NCBI GenBank assembly: GCA_944324315.1
Contig: CALUVW010000015.1
Span: 1-50,038, forward strand
Length of the DNA stretch: 50,038 nucleotides
Origin: Candidatus Gastranaerophilales bacterium
Lineage (GTDB): Bacteria; Cyanobacteriota; Vampirovibrionia; Gastranaerophilales; Gastranaerophilaceae
Direction: 5' to 3'
The notes beneath the pieces are model-generated. The model was not told the DNA's origin. It did no database searches and saw only the letters and a list, made by a program, of their open reading frames with translations. A program made the translations under genes and the position numbers. Shown here piece after piece: positions 1 to 8,692 of the stretch; position 1 is the stretch's first letter; every line of letters begins with the position of its first letter.

Positions 1-17
1 TCAGACAGGGAGAGACA

Positions 18-1178
18 ATGAAAAAAAATATTATAATATTTTTGTCTATAATTATAGCCGCTATACTTATAAGATTTGGATTTTCAAAGTTCTCAAGCAT
101 TATGCAAAATAAGTCTATGATGAATAAACCTGCCCCGAGTGTTACGGTGCAGACAATTGAAAATCAAAGTGTTATAAGAAGTTTTGAGGCTCCCGGCAGG
201 GTTGTGTCAGTTTACAGAGTTGACGTGCTTGCGCGTATCTCCGGATATTTGCAAAAAAGCTATTTTAAAGAAGGGGATACGGTTAAAAAAGATCAGGTAT
301 TATTTTTGATTGAGCCGACAGAATATTCAAACGCTGCAAATGTTGCAGGTGCAAATGTAAAAAATCTTAAGGCACAGCTTGTTTATGCTGAAAAACAGCT
401 TGCGCGCGCTGCAGAACTTGTAAAAAAGGATTATATTGCTAAAGCGCAGTATGATCAGATGTTATCCAACAGGGATGCTCTAAAAGCCCAGCTTGCATCT
501 GCCCAGGCATCATATAACGATGCAAACAGAAATTTGAGCTACACAAGAGTTAAATCTCCCGTGGACGGCAAAGTCGGGATAATAAATGTTACTGTAGGGA
601 ACTATGTTTCACCGACTTCAGGAGCTTTGACGACAATTAACAGCACAAATCCGATATATGTAACTTTCCCGCTTGATTCAAATGATTTTCAGGCACTTTC
701 AAGTGCAGATATGTCTAATAACAAAAACAGAAAAGTCGAACTTCTTTTAAGCGGAGGAGCAAAATATCCATCAAACGGTGTTCAGGATTTTCAAGATAAC
801 AAAGTTGATCCTTCTACAGGTACGGTTACAATGAGGGCAACATTCCAAAATCCTGACAATCAGCTTATACATGGCGAATTTGTTACGGTCAAACTATATT
901 CCAATAATCCTGTTGATGTTCCAGTTGCACCAGTTACGGCTGTTCTTGAAAATCAGGCAGGAAAATATGTTTACAAACTTGATGAAAATGAACTTCCGCA
1001 GTTAACCTATGTAAAAACAGGCGAACAGCACGGCGAAAACTGGATTATCACGGAAGGTTTGCAAAAAGGCGACAGAATTGTTACCGAAGGTCTGCAAAAG
1101 GTAATTCCCGGTAAACCAGTCAAAATAGTAACAGAAGAAGAAATGCAAAAAATCAAAACAGAAAAAGTAACGAAATAG
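18..1178 (+). CDS. RND efflux periplasmic adaptor (HlyD/AcrA family)
   Basis: This is the membrane-fusion subunit that links an inner-membrane RND pump to TolC. One N-terminal hydrophobic segment (about residues 4-21) acts as signal or anchor. It is followed by the lipoyl half-motif (about 65-100, GYLQKSYFKEGDTVKKDQVL), an alpha-helical hairpin rich in Ala, Gln and Lys (about 105-175), the second lipoyl half (SPVDGKVGIINVTVGNYV) and the beta-barrel and membrane-proximal domains. At 386 residues it has the usual length for AcrA/MexA. The start follows a good ribosome site (GGGAGAG). It is the first gene of a pump operon with the AcrB-like and TolC-like genes. The substrate cannot be told from sequence. 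Confidence 0.93.
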   Translation: MKKNIIIFLSIIIAAILIRFGFSKFSSIMQNKSMMNKPAPSVTVQTIENQSVIRSFEAPGRVVSVYRVDVLARISGYLQKSYFKEGDTVKKDQVLFLIEPTEYSNAANVAGANVKNLKAQLVYAEKQLARAAELVKKDYIAKAQYDQMLSNRDALKAQLASAQASYNDANRNLSYTRVKSPVDGKVGIINVTVGNYVSPTSGALTTINSTNPIYVTFPLDSNDFQALSSADMSNNKNRKVELLLSGGAKYPSNGVQDFQDNKVDPSTGTVTMRATFQNPDNQLIHGEFVTVKLYSNNPVDVPVAPVTAVLENQAGKYVYKLDENELPQLTYVKTGEQHGENWIITEGLQKGDRIVTEGLQKVIPGKPVKIVTEEEMQKIKTEKVTK

Positions 1179-1278
1179 AGGATCAGAAGTCAGGATGACA
1201 GGAAGGCAGGCTTATTTTAATATGTGCGAAGCACCTATAACAGCTTGACCTCCTGCCCTCTATCCCTCTGAGCTTCCA
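1179..1278. repeat. Palindromic intergenic element, family B copy 1
   Basis: An imperfect inverted repeat begins directly after the stop codon of the adaptor gene. The left arm is built of repeated GGAAG/CAGGATGAC-like units (about 1179-1211). The right arm is their reverse complement (about 1243-1278, TGACCTCCTGCCCTCTATCC). Two related copies lie in the ribosomal operon at 15932 and 16698. The transcript would fold into a long degenerate hairpin between two co-transcribed genes. No T-run follows it, so it does not look like a classical terminator. Confidence 0.7.
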
Positions 1279-1290
1279 AATAAAAGGGAT

Positions 1291-4200
1291 ATGATGCAAA
1301 ACGAAAACAAAGGAAATTTATTTATAAAACGCCCCAAACTGGCTATTGTAATATCTCTGGCAATAATGATTGCGGGTGCATTAATGATGCTTATGCTTCC
1401 TCTGGAAGAATATCCGTCAATTACTCCGCCGCAGGTTGTTGTAACAGCAACTTATGCCGGAGCAAGCGCTGATGTTATAGAAGATACTATTGCGGCGCCT
1501 GTTGAAGCACAGTTAAACGGTGTTGAAGATATGATTTATATGTCTTCTACTTCCCAGAATGGACAGTATCAGCTTACGTTGTATTTTGAAATCGGGTCGG
1601 ATCCTGATATGGCAGTTGTAAACGTTCAAAACCAGCTTCAACTTGTTACCCCGCGTCTGCCGGAGGAGGTTAGAAGATACGGGCTTTCCGTAAAAAAATC
1701 AACGGGCGGTCCCGGTTTAATGATGATTTCCGTAAATTCTCCGACACATACTTATGACTCTCTGTATGTTGCAAACTACGCATCAATATATATTAAAGAC
1801 GAACTTGCACGTATTAAAGGTGTAGGTAAAGTTGCGGTATTCGGCTCATCAGATTACTCTATGAGAATATGGCTTGATGCTTCCAAAATGGCCAGTCTCG
1901 GAGTTTCCGTATCAGAAGTTAACAGCGCAATTCAGGCTCAAAACACTCAGGTGCCCGCAGGGGATTTAGGTGTTGAACCTATGAAAAATAAACAGCTCAT
2001 CAAACTAACAATGAGGACTAAAGGTCGTTTGAAAGATGTTAAAGAGTTTGAGGATATTATTGTACGTTCAAAACCTGACGGTTCGCAGATTAAGCTTAAA
2101 GATATAGCAAGAGTCGAACTCGGTGCCGAAAGTTATTCATACTTTTCAAGAATAGGCGGGAGAGATTCTGCAATCATTTCAATCAGTCAGCTTCCTGAAG
2201 CCAACGCAATCGATCTTTCCAACAAAATCCGAGCTAAAATGGCGGAACTCAGCAAAAGTTTTCCTCAGGGGATTGAATACAAAATCCAGCGTGATGAAAC
2301 GGAATTCGTAAGAGAATCAATTAAAGAAGTTATAAATGCAATCGGGCTTGCGATTATCCTTGTAGGTATTGTAACTTATATGTTTCTCGGAAGTGCAAGA
2401 GCCGCGCTTATTCCATTCTGTGCGATCCCTGTTTCTTTAATCGGCGTGTTTATATTCATGAATATTTTAGGTTTTTCTATAAATCTGCTGATTTTATTCG
2501 GGCTTGTACTTGCTGTAGGTCTTGTTGTAGACGATGCGATTGTTGTACTTGAAAATACACAGAGACATATTCAGGAAGGCAAAACACCTGTCGATGCAAC
2601 GGAAGTTACGATGGAAGAAGTATTCGGAGCCGTTCTTGCAACCTCTCTTGTTTTGATGGCTGTATTTGTGCCCGTTTCGTTTATGGCAGGGATTACAGGG
2701 CAGATGTTCAGACAGTTTGCGCTGTGTATTGCATCTTCAATCGGTTTGTCCACACTTGTTGCGCTTACTCTTGCTCCTGCACTCTGTGCAATGATTTTGA
2801 AATCAGGTGAAGAAAAAGCGGATTTCGAATTTATTCAGAAATTTGACGACTGGTTTAACGGTATCAGGGACAAGTATCTTGAAGGTGTTAAAATTTTTAT
2901 AAATTCGCCTAAACTTACAGCAATTTTATATCTCGGCATAATTATTTTTACGGCGGGAATGTTTTATCTTATCCCGAAAGGCTTTTTGCCGACAGAAGAT
3001 AAAGGCGCTGTATTTTCTCAAATTCAGCTTCCTGACGGCTCATCAGCATCCAGAACCGAAATGGTCGCAGAAGAAGTTGAAAAAAGAATTTTAGCTATCC
3101 CCGGTGTTGACACAACAATTAACCTTGTCGGATATTCAGGTGAAAATACCGCACTTATCGTTGCGCAATTGAAAAACTGGTCGGAACGTAAAAGTAAAGA
3201 TCAGTCAATGCAGAGTATTCTGGCGAAAATTAAAAAAGAATTTGCGAATTATCCGTCTGCAACAATTGCATCATTTTCACCGCCTTCAATTTCAGGTTTA
3301 GGTATGTTCGGCGGTTTTGAATACCAGCTTCTCGATAAAGGGGACAGAACACCTCAGGAGCTTTATCAGGAAGCACAGAAACTGATTGCGGAAGCCAATA
3401 AAAGCTCTGATTTCCAGATGGTTTATACCTCATTTACGGCAGATTTACCGCAGCTTTTAATAAAAGTTGACGAGAAAAAAGCTCTGGCGCAGGGTGTTGA
3501 TATATCCGAAATTTACAGTGCTTTATCAGGTTATTTCGGAAAATCTTACGTTAACGACTTTAACAAATACGGACGTGTTTACCGTGTCTATTTACAGGCT
3601 GATTCGGAATTCAGAGAAAAACCTTCCGATATTGATAAAATTTACGTAAAAAATAAATCGGGCACAATGGTTCCGATTTCATCCGTTGTTACAATAAGCA
3701 ATATTGTAGGGCCTTACAGCCAGCTGAGATTTAATATGTACCCGTCAATATTGATTAACGGACAGGCCAGAAACGGTGTAAGTTCAGGGCAGGCAATGAG
3801 CACTATGGAAAAAATCTCCGATCAGGTTCTGCCCAAAGACATGGGTTACGCATGGTCAGGCAGTTCTTTGCAGGAAAAAGAATCAAGCGGACAAATAGGG
3901 CCTATCCTTGCAATGTCGCTGGTTTTCATATATCTGTTTCTTGTTGGTTTGTATGAAAGCTGGATGCTTCCGATTGCTGTACTTTTGATTTCTCCCGTTG
4001 CACTTGTAGGCGCATTATTCTTCCAGTATGTTTCAGGGTATTCGCTCGATATATATTCTCAAATCGGGCTTGTTATGTTAATAGGTTTATCTACCAAACA
4101 GGCAATTTTGATTATAGAATTTGCAAAAGACGCCCACCAGTCCGGAATGAGTATAGTTGATTCTGCTATGCAGGCTGCAAAATTAAGATTTAGAGCGGTT

Positions 4201-4422
4201 ATGATGACAAATATAGCTTTTATCTTAGGTCTTTTGCCTCTGGTATTTGCAAAGGGCGCAGGTGCTGCCAGCCGAAATTCCGTAGGGATGACAGTATTTG
4301 GCGGAATGATGGCGGTTGCATTTATAGGGACTTTTCTTGTTCCGGCATTTTTCGTTATGGTTGAAAACTTTAAAGCTTCCATATCTAAAAAAGCTAAAGA
4401 ATTCAAAAAAAGGAATAGTTAA
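1291..4422 (+). CDS. RND multidrug efflux pump, HAE1 family (AcrB/MexB-like)
   Basis: This is a proton-driven inner-membrane exporter of 1043 residues, the full AcrB length. It shows the first membrane helix (about 14-32), the porter-domain start (PLEEYPSITPPQVVVTATYA), the TM4 proton-relay pair in GLVVDDAIVVLENTQ, and the TM10 lysine in GLSTKQAILIIEF. Helices TM2-6 and TM8-12 are clear. Two ATGs stand in tandem at 1291 and 1294 behind AAAAGGG; either could serve. Its stop TAA is immediately followed by the tolC ATG, so the three genes form one operon. It should work as a trimer with the adaptor upstream and the outer-membrane channel downstream. Confidence 0.95.
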   Translation: MMQNENKGNLFIKRPKLAIVISLAIMIAGALMMLMLPLEEYPSITPPQVVVTATYAGASADVIEDTIAAPVEAQLNGVEDMIYMSSTSQNGQYQLTLYFEIGSDPDMAVVNVQNQLQLVTPRLPEEVRRYGLSVKKSTGGPGLMMISVNSPTHTYDSLYVANYASIYIKDELARIKGVGKVAVFGSSDYSMRIWLDASKMASLGVSVSEVNSAIQAQNTQVPAGDLGVEPMKNKQLIKLTMRTKGRLKDVKEFEDIIVRSKPDGSQIKLKDIARVELGAESYSYFSRIGGRDSAIISISQLPEANAIDLSNKIRAKMAELSKSFPQGIEYKIQRDETEFVRESIKEVINAIGLAIILVGIVTYMFLGSARAALIPFCAIPVSLIGVFIFMNILGFSINLLILFGLVLAVGLVVDDAIVVLENTQRHIQEGKTPVDATEVTMEEVFGAVLATSLVLMAVFVPVSFMAGITGQMFRQFALCIASSIGLSTLVALTLAPALCAMILKSGEEKADFEFIQKFDDWFNGIRDKYLEGVKIFINSPKLTAILYLGIIIFTAGMFYLIPKGFLPTEDKGAVFSQIQLPDGSSASRTEMVAEEVEKRILAIPGVDTTINLVGYSGENTALIVAQLKNWSERKSKDQSMQSILAKIKKEFANYPSATIASFSPPSISGLGMFGGFEYQLLDKGDRTPQELYQEAQKLIAEANKSSDFQMVYTSFTADLPQLLIKVDEKKALAQGVDISEIYSALSGYFGKSYVNDFNKYGRVYRVYLQADSEFREKPSDIDKIYVKNKSGTMVPISSVVTISNIVGPYSQLRFNMYPSILINGQARNGVSSGQAMSTMEKISDQVLPKDMGYAWSGSSLQEKESSGQIGPILAMSLVFIYLFLVGLYESWMLPIAVLLISPVALVGALFFQYVSGYSLDIYSQIGLVMLIGLSTKQAILIIEFAKDAHQSGMSIVDSAMQAAKLRFRAVMMTNIAFILGLLPLVFAKGAGAASRNSVGMTVFGGMMAVAFIGTFLVPAFFVMVENFKASISKKAKEFKKRNS

Positions 4423-5841
4423 ATGTTCAAAAAAATAATAATATTATGTTTAATATTGAATTTTACGGGCCTGAATGCTTTTTCAGCAGACGACATAGGA
4501 AACACGGTCAATGAAAAAGAATACCCCGCGGCTGATGCCGTTTTGCCTAAAAAGACAGGTGATGCAGACTTTATTATTGAAGGTTCTGTTGAAAAAAATA
4601 TTGACATGACACTTGACAAATGTATTGAATTAGCATTGGGTAATAACCCTCAGATTAACGCGGCTTTTCATGATATTCTTGCATCAGATGCAAGAATAAA
4701 ACAGGTTTGGTCAAACTATTTTCCGCAATTGAGCTGGCAGACAGGTTATACAAGAATACGTCAGTTACAATTGTCAGATGCTTTGGGGAGAAATCTTACA
4801 TTTAATTATTATATTCTAGGTCAGGTCACATTACAGCAGATGCTTTACGACTTTGGAGTAACTCAAAATCAGGCAACAATCAAACGTCTGGATTATGAAG
4901 CCTACAAAACAACCCTTGGCGCCACCATTAACGATATAATTTATCAAACAAAAGATGCTTATTATAATCTTCTCTATGCTTTCGAAAATAAAAGAGTTGC
5001 AGAAGATACCGTTAATAAGTTTGAAATGTTTTACAATCAAGCAAAAGCATTTTATGAAATCGGCATGAACCCGAAAGTCGATGTTACAATTGCGGAAGTT
5101 AATCTTAGTAATGCTAAGCTACAGCTTATTCAAGCAGATAATGCAGTTAATTTGGCTGTTGCAAAATTAAATAATGTCATGGGAGTTCCATTTATTGATA
5201 AATATAATGTGCAGGAACGCTTAAAATACCAACCTGTTGATATTACCTTTAATCAGTCAATAGAAATTGCAAGAGAGGCACGGCCTGAATTAAAGTTAGC
5301 TGAGTTAAAAGTTGAAAGCGCAAACCAAACTCTTAAACTTGTTAAAAAATCTTATTTCCCGACTCTTTCTGTAGAAGGACAGTTTCAGGTTGGCGGTAAG
5401 CACTGGACATCAAACCATGGTTATAATATTGGTGGATATTTGAACTTCCCGACTGTCAATGGAATGTTGATTAAAAATGAAATTAAAGAAGCAAGATATC
5501 TCTATGATAAAGAAATTGCAAATGCTAAAAATACACAAAATCAAATATATCTAGAAATCCAAAATGCATATCTTCTGCTTGAAGAAAAGAAAAACCAGAT
5601 GCCTGTTGCAATGCTCGGGGTAAAACAGGCAAAAGAAAACTATGAACTCTCTTATGGCAGGTACCGGGTAGGAGAAGCAGATCCAACAGAACTTAAAGAC
5701 GCCCAGATAAATTATCAGGAAGCACAATTGAGTTACTACAATGCGTTATACCAATATAATTCTGCAAAAGCAGCTCTCGAAAAAGCTATCGGGAAAAATT
5801 TAGCTGCAAATACAAGCGATATAGTTGAATTGGGAAAATAA
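4423..5841 (+). CDS. tolC: TolC-like outer-membrane efflux channel
   Basis: This 472-residue outer-membrane factor completes the pump. A signal peptide (about residues 1-22, ending LNAFSA) is followed by two TolC/OEP repeats of long amphipathic helices with beta-strand pieces. The first begins DMTLDKCIELALGNNPQI. The second includes FNQSIEIAREARPELKLAELK and the conserved GRYRVGEADPTELKDAQ near the C-terminus. The ribosome site AAAGGAA lies inside the end of the pump gene, which suggests translational coupling. No lipobox cysteine is seen, so it is probably not lipid-anchored. The symbol is used in the family sense only. Confidence 0.92.
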   Translation: MFKKIIILCLILNFTGLNAFSADDIGNTVNEKEYPAADAVLPKKTGDADFIIEGSVEKNIDMTLDKCIELALGNNPQINAAFHDILASDARIKQVWSNYFPQLSWQTGYTRIRQLQLSDALGRNLTFNYYILGQVTLQQMLYDFGVTQNQATIKRLDYEAYKTTLGATINDIIYQTKDAYYNLLYAFENKRVAEDTVNKFEMFYNQAKAFYEIGMNPKVDVTIAEVNLSNAKLQLIQADNAVNLAVAKLNNVMGVPFIDKYNVQERLKYQPVDITFNQSIEIAREARPELKLAELKVESANQTLKLVKKSYFPTLSVEGQFQVGGKHWTSNHGYNIGGYLNFPTVNGMLIKNEIKEARYLYDKEIANAKNTQNQIYLEIQNAYLLLEEKKNQMPVAMLGVKQAKENYELSYGRYRVGEADPTELKDAQINYQEAQLSYYNALYQYNSAKAALEKAIGKNLAANTSDIVELGK

Positions 5842-5883
5842 TATTTGTTTAATAAAACTTAACAAATTCAAAATAAAAGGCAA

Positions 5884-5940
5884 TTTTCTCTCAATTATAT
5901 ACTTTATATATATGTAAGAGATAAATAAAGAGAGAGAAAA
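5884..5940 (+). promoter_or_regulatory. Possible leader hairpin covering a ribosome site
   Basis: TTTTCTCTC (5884-5892) is the exact reverse complement of GAGAGAAAA (5932-5940), and the latter is part of the purine-rich ribosome site of the gene at 5945. Pairing would close a loop of about 39 nt and mask the site. Whether it forms in vivo is inference. Confidence 0.3.
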
Positions 5941-5944
5941 GAAG

Positions 5945-6226
5945 ATGTTACCGACTACAGGCGAATTAAATAACAATACTGGCGGAAATGGACAATTTGG
6001 TTCACTGTTGAGAAAAAAAAGAGCCGCTTTAACTCATGAATTTAATATTGAGGATTATAATTATCTTGAAAAAAAAGATAGAAGAATGCGTTTTAATAAC
6101 TCAAAAGATCCGATATATTTTGTATTTGACTGTATTGAAAACAGACCTATAAAGACTCTTGCTAAAGAGTTTGTAAGAGATTCGTTTTTCGATATTGCAA
6201 ATTTTGTATCAAAAGTCGTTAGATAA
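5945..6226 (+). CDS. Small hypothetical protein, 93 aa
   Basis: I do not recognise this family. The product is short, charged and soluble-looking, with a Gly/Asn-rich start (LNNNTGGNGQFGSLLRKKRA) and a more compact C-terminal half that contains two likely helices (PIKTLAKEFVRDSFF and DIANFVSKVVR). It has no signal peptide and no cysteine except one in FDCIEN. The ATG follows GAGAGAGAAAAGAAG, a long purine-rich ribosome site. It stands alone between the efflux operon and a clear terminator at 6260, so it is probably monocistronic. The reading frame has normal codon use and its own ribosome site and terminator, which argue that it is real. Confidence 0.7.
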   Translation: MLPTTGELNNNTGGNGQFGSLLRKKRAALTHEFNIEDYNYLEKKDRRMRFNNSKDPIYFVFDCIENRPIKTLAKEFVRDSFFDIANFVSKVVR

Positions 6227-6259
6227 TCAATAGGAAATTAGGAAAAAGGAATATTTAAT

Positions 6260-6289
6260 AAAGATGGTTTTAACCATCTTTTTTTATTT
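6260..6289 (+). terminator. Rho-independent terminator
   Basis: A perfect AAGATGGTT/AACCATCTT stem with a minimal TT loop is followed by seven T. It ends the transcript of the small gene at 5945-6226 and insulates the riboswitch that follows. Confidence 0.88.
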
Positions 6290-6372
6290 TATTAATAAAT
6301 TTATTTTGTAAATTTGTTTAATATTTATCTCAAAAAAATTGACTTAAAAATCTGCTTATTTTACTCTTTTGA

Positions 6373-6514
6373 ATAAGAGGGAATGGAGTGAATATCTCCA
6401 GCTGTGCCGCAACCGTAAAAGCCGGAATACTCGGAAAAACTTATTTCCTGCGAGCATTAGGAGTAAGATATATTTTTCTCAGTTGTCCTCTTATGAATTA
6501 AAATAGCAAGAGGA
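6373..6514 (+). promoter_or_regulatory. Cobalamin riboswitch upstream of an unknown cluster
   Basis: The cobalamin aptamer core is visible in order: GAATGGAGTGAATATCTCC, then CTGTGCCGCAACCGTAAAAG, then the box GCCGGAATACTCGG. A closing stem pairs TAAGAGG (6374-6380) with CCTCTTA (6487-6493). The same segment, TCCTCTT (6486-6492), is also perfectly complementary to AAGAGGA (6508-6514). AAGAGGA is the ribosome site of the gene at 6522 and is followed by six T. The two pairings exclude each other. If ligand stabilises the closing stem, the ribosome site or terminator hairpin opens, which predicts a B12-ON switch. That direction is inference; most known cobalamin riboswitches are OFF. Confidence 0.85.
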
Positions 6515-6521
6515 TTTTTTA

Positions 6522-7229
6522 ATGTCGCTTACGGCAGTACAAACAAACAGTACAAAGGTAGGAACTTGTCCGCATGGATTGCCTTTAGGGGCATGCCCTA
6601 TATGTAACGGCATGGGCGGAGGCGGCATGAAAAAAGCTGACTTTTCAGCTAAACCCGGAGAAATGAGCTGGAACGAATGTGCAGCAATAGGGGCTTTCTT
6701 AAAAGCTCAACAACAGGCAAAACTTCAACGGGAACAAGATGCGCAGAATTTTGCTCTAAGGGTTCAGGCATTTCAAAATGCATTGATAAATTCAAGCCAG
6801 AAACTTGCAAATATTGCACAATTTTTTACTAACAACACACCGGCAATAATTGCAAAACCTGTAAACTTTGTATTAAATACTGTTGTCGGAGGTATGTTAA
6901 GAACAATCGCAAACATCCCTGCAACTATCTCAAATGCAATACAAACAATTCAGCAAAAATTATCGGATATTTCAGATAAATTAACTGCAATGTTTGGAGA
7001 AATAAAAGCCTCAATTGAAAAGAAAATATCAGAAGCATTTAAAGATTTGAAAAAGAAAGTTAAATCATTGTTCTCTATATTTCAGCCTATGGATACTGAT
7101 AACGATGATAAGCAGATTGATGAAACCAAAAAAGCTTTTGAATTAAGAACATTTATACATGAACTTTACAAAAAGCTGACCGAAAATGAAAAGGATTTAA
7201 AAGAAAATGACAATCAGCCCGCTTCGTGA
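6522..7229 (+). CDS. Hypothetical protein with CPHG-CPIC zinc-type motif
   Basis: The N-terminus carries TCPHGLPLGACPICNGMGGG, so Cys16, His18, Cys25 and Cys28 are spaced like a small zinc site. I recognise this signature as recurrent in Gastranaerophilales proteins but know of no assigned function. The rest of the 235 residues is predicted to be mostly amphipathic helix (repeated QKL, TISNAIQTIQQKLSDISDKL). No signal peptide or certain membrane segment is seen; a weakly hydrophobic stretch lies at about residues 112-130. The ATG follows AAGAGGA, which the riboswitch can mask. It overlaps the next gene by 23 bases, so the two are co-translated and probably work together. Confidence 0.8.
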   Translation: MSLTAVQTNSTKVGTCPHGLPLGACPICNGMGGGGMKKADFSAKPGEMSWNECAAIGAFLKAQQQAKLQREQDAQNFALRVQAFQNALINSSQKLANIAQFFTNNTPAIIAKPVNFVLNTVVGGMLRTIANIPATISNAIQTIQQKLSDISDKLTAMFGEIKASIEKKISEAFKDLKKKVKSLFSIFQPMDTDNDDKQIDETKKAFELRTFIHELYKKLTENEKDLKENDNQPAS

Positions 7230-8679
7230 CAGCGAAACATTAAGACAACAAAAGAATTTAACAAATTCACAAAGGCGTGCAAACTCTGAAACAAAAGAAG
7301 GCGTTCTTGTTAATAATTTTATAAAAGACGAAACCGGCACTAACCTTGAAAATACCTGTGATACGCTTGTTATATCAGAGAGTGTAAAAATGCCTTCGAG
7401 GCTTTATGAAAAGACTCCTTATAAATCAAATATATTACCAATAAGCGCTATAACAATCGGAGTTATGGGAACAATTGCTCTTATGTCTGCTTTTGTAAGA
7501 CGTAACACAAGAATTAATTTGAAAATTTCAAATGAAAAGCGGCTTCCGGCGACAACAAGAAATGTTGCAATTAACGAAGAAACTCATCAGGCGCTGTATC
7601 AAATGATTCAAAGTCCGACAAGAAAAACTATCCACGCAGGAATTGGTGTATTAACTCTCACAGCTATGGCTTTTATGGGTAAAACATTTTTAGACGGTTT
7701 TAAAGAAGTTTGGGTAAAAAAACGTGAGGCTGATATTCAAAAAGATATGCAGGAACAACTTATTAATATAGAAACGCAGTCTTTTGCGGGTAAAATTCAG
7801 ATAACAAGGAGTATGCTTTCCGAAAAAGCCGGCGAATTTAGTAGATATCTATCTGATGAAAAAGATAAAATTCTTCCAAACTTCGGCAAACATCTGCAAT
7901 TTACAGGTAAAACAAAAAATAAAAGAAATCAGGAAAGTAATTTGAATTACTTTATGCTCGGTGCAGTAACAGTTGCCGGAATAGTCGGACTTGGCTATTT
8001 ATCTTTAAAAAATTTAAGTAAAAGTAAAAAATATCTTGAAAAAGCTGTAGAAAATACTGAAAACAAAATCACGGATATTGTTAAAAATTCATCAACTGCT
8101 ACCATAGAAAATGATAAAAAATTACTTGAAGCATATTTACAGTCAATAGATGCCCAAGAAGATACAATAAAAAAATATCTTGGAAATCTTAACTGGGATA
8201 AAAATGAACTTAATGAGTTTATACAAAAACTGGTAAAAAAATCCAAAACATCGACAACAAAAGTAAACGAAACAATAGGCGGTGACGGAACGCCAAAACC
8301 GACATTCTATTCCCATGTAGATGATTATAGAGCATTTTTCTACAACTGGCTTTTAGATACGGATAACAAGCAGTTTAAACAGTTGTTCTTTGGTATAACA
8401 GGACTGACAGCTATGAGTTATGGCGGTAAACTTGCAGGGGAAGCGATAAAGGAAGTTCAGGTAAAAAAATTAAACGCCAAAACGGAAGTTGAACTGCAAA
8501 ACCGACTTGTATCAACAGAATTGCGCAATTTTAAATCAAAAAAAGACGCCGCAATACAGCCGCTTGTAGATGAGTTTTATAAACAGGTCGATAAGGGAAA
8601 GCCAAAAGAAGAACTGAAAGTTATGGCAGATAATATATTATTCGAAATCAAAAACGGACCTCCGTTTGTGTATTCATAA
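7207..8679 (+). CDS. Multi-pass membrane protein of unknown function with internal duplication
   Basis: The family is not recognised. The 490-residue product has four hydrophobic segments (about 76-96, 141-165, 247-267 and 393-413) separated by long charged helical stretches. An internal duplication is visible: LTAMAFMGKTF...FKEVWVKKREA at about 147-175 matches LTAMSYGGKL...IKEVQVKKLNA at about 400-425. In both copies a helical tail containing an IE/TE...F pattern follows. The start lies inside the preceding gene (23-base overlap) behind AAAGGATTTAAAAGAAA. It is under the same cobalamin riboswitch. A B12-responsive envelope function is possible, but it resembles no known B12 transporter (no BtuC, BtuB or ECF signature). 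Confidence 0.8.
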   Translation: MTISPLRDSETLRQQKNLTNSQRRANSETKEGVLVNNFIKDETGTNLENTCDTLVISESVKMPSRLYEKTPYKSNILPISAITIGVMGTIALMSAFVRRNTRINLKISNEKRLPATTRNVAINEETHQALYQMIQSPTRKTIHAGIGVLTLTAMAFMGKTFLDGFKEVWVKKREADIQKDMQEQLINIETQSFAGKIQITRSMLSEKAGEFSRYLSDEKDKILPNFGKHLQFTGKTKNKRNQESNLNYFMLGAVTVAGIVGLGYLSLKNLSKSKKYLEKAVENTENKITDIVKNSSTATIENDKKLLEAYLQSIDAQEDTIKKYLGNLNWDKNELNEFIQKLVKKSKTSTTKVNETIGGDGTPKPTFYSHVDDYRAFFYNWLLDTDNKQFKQLFFGITGLTAMSYGGKLAGEAIKEVQVKKLNAKTEVELQNRLVSTELRNFKSKKDAAIQPLVDEFYKQVDKGKPKEELKVMADNILFEIKNGPPFVYS

Positions 8680-8692
8680 AAAGGAGTAATAA

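Noticed and set aside
4059-4406. A 115-residue antisense frame inside the RND pump gene
   Set aside because: It lies fully opposite conserved pump sequence and has no ribosome site or promoter.
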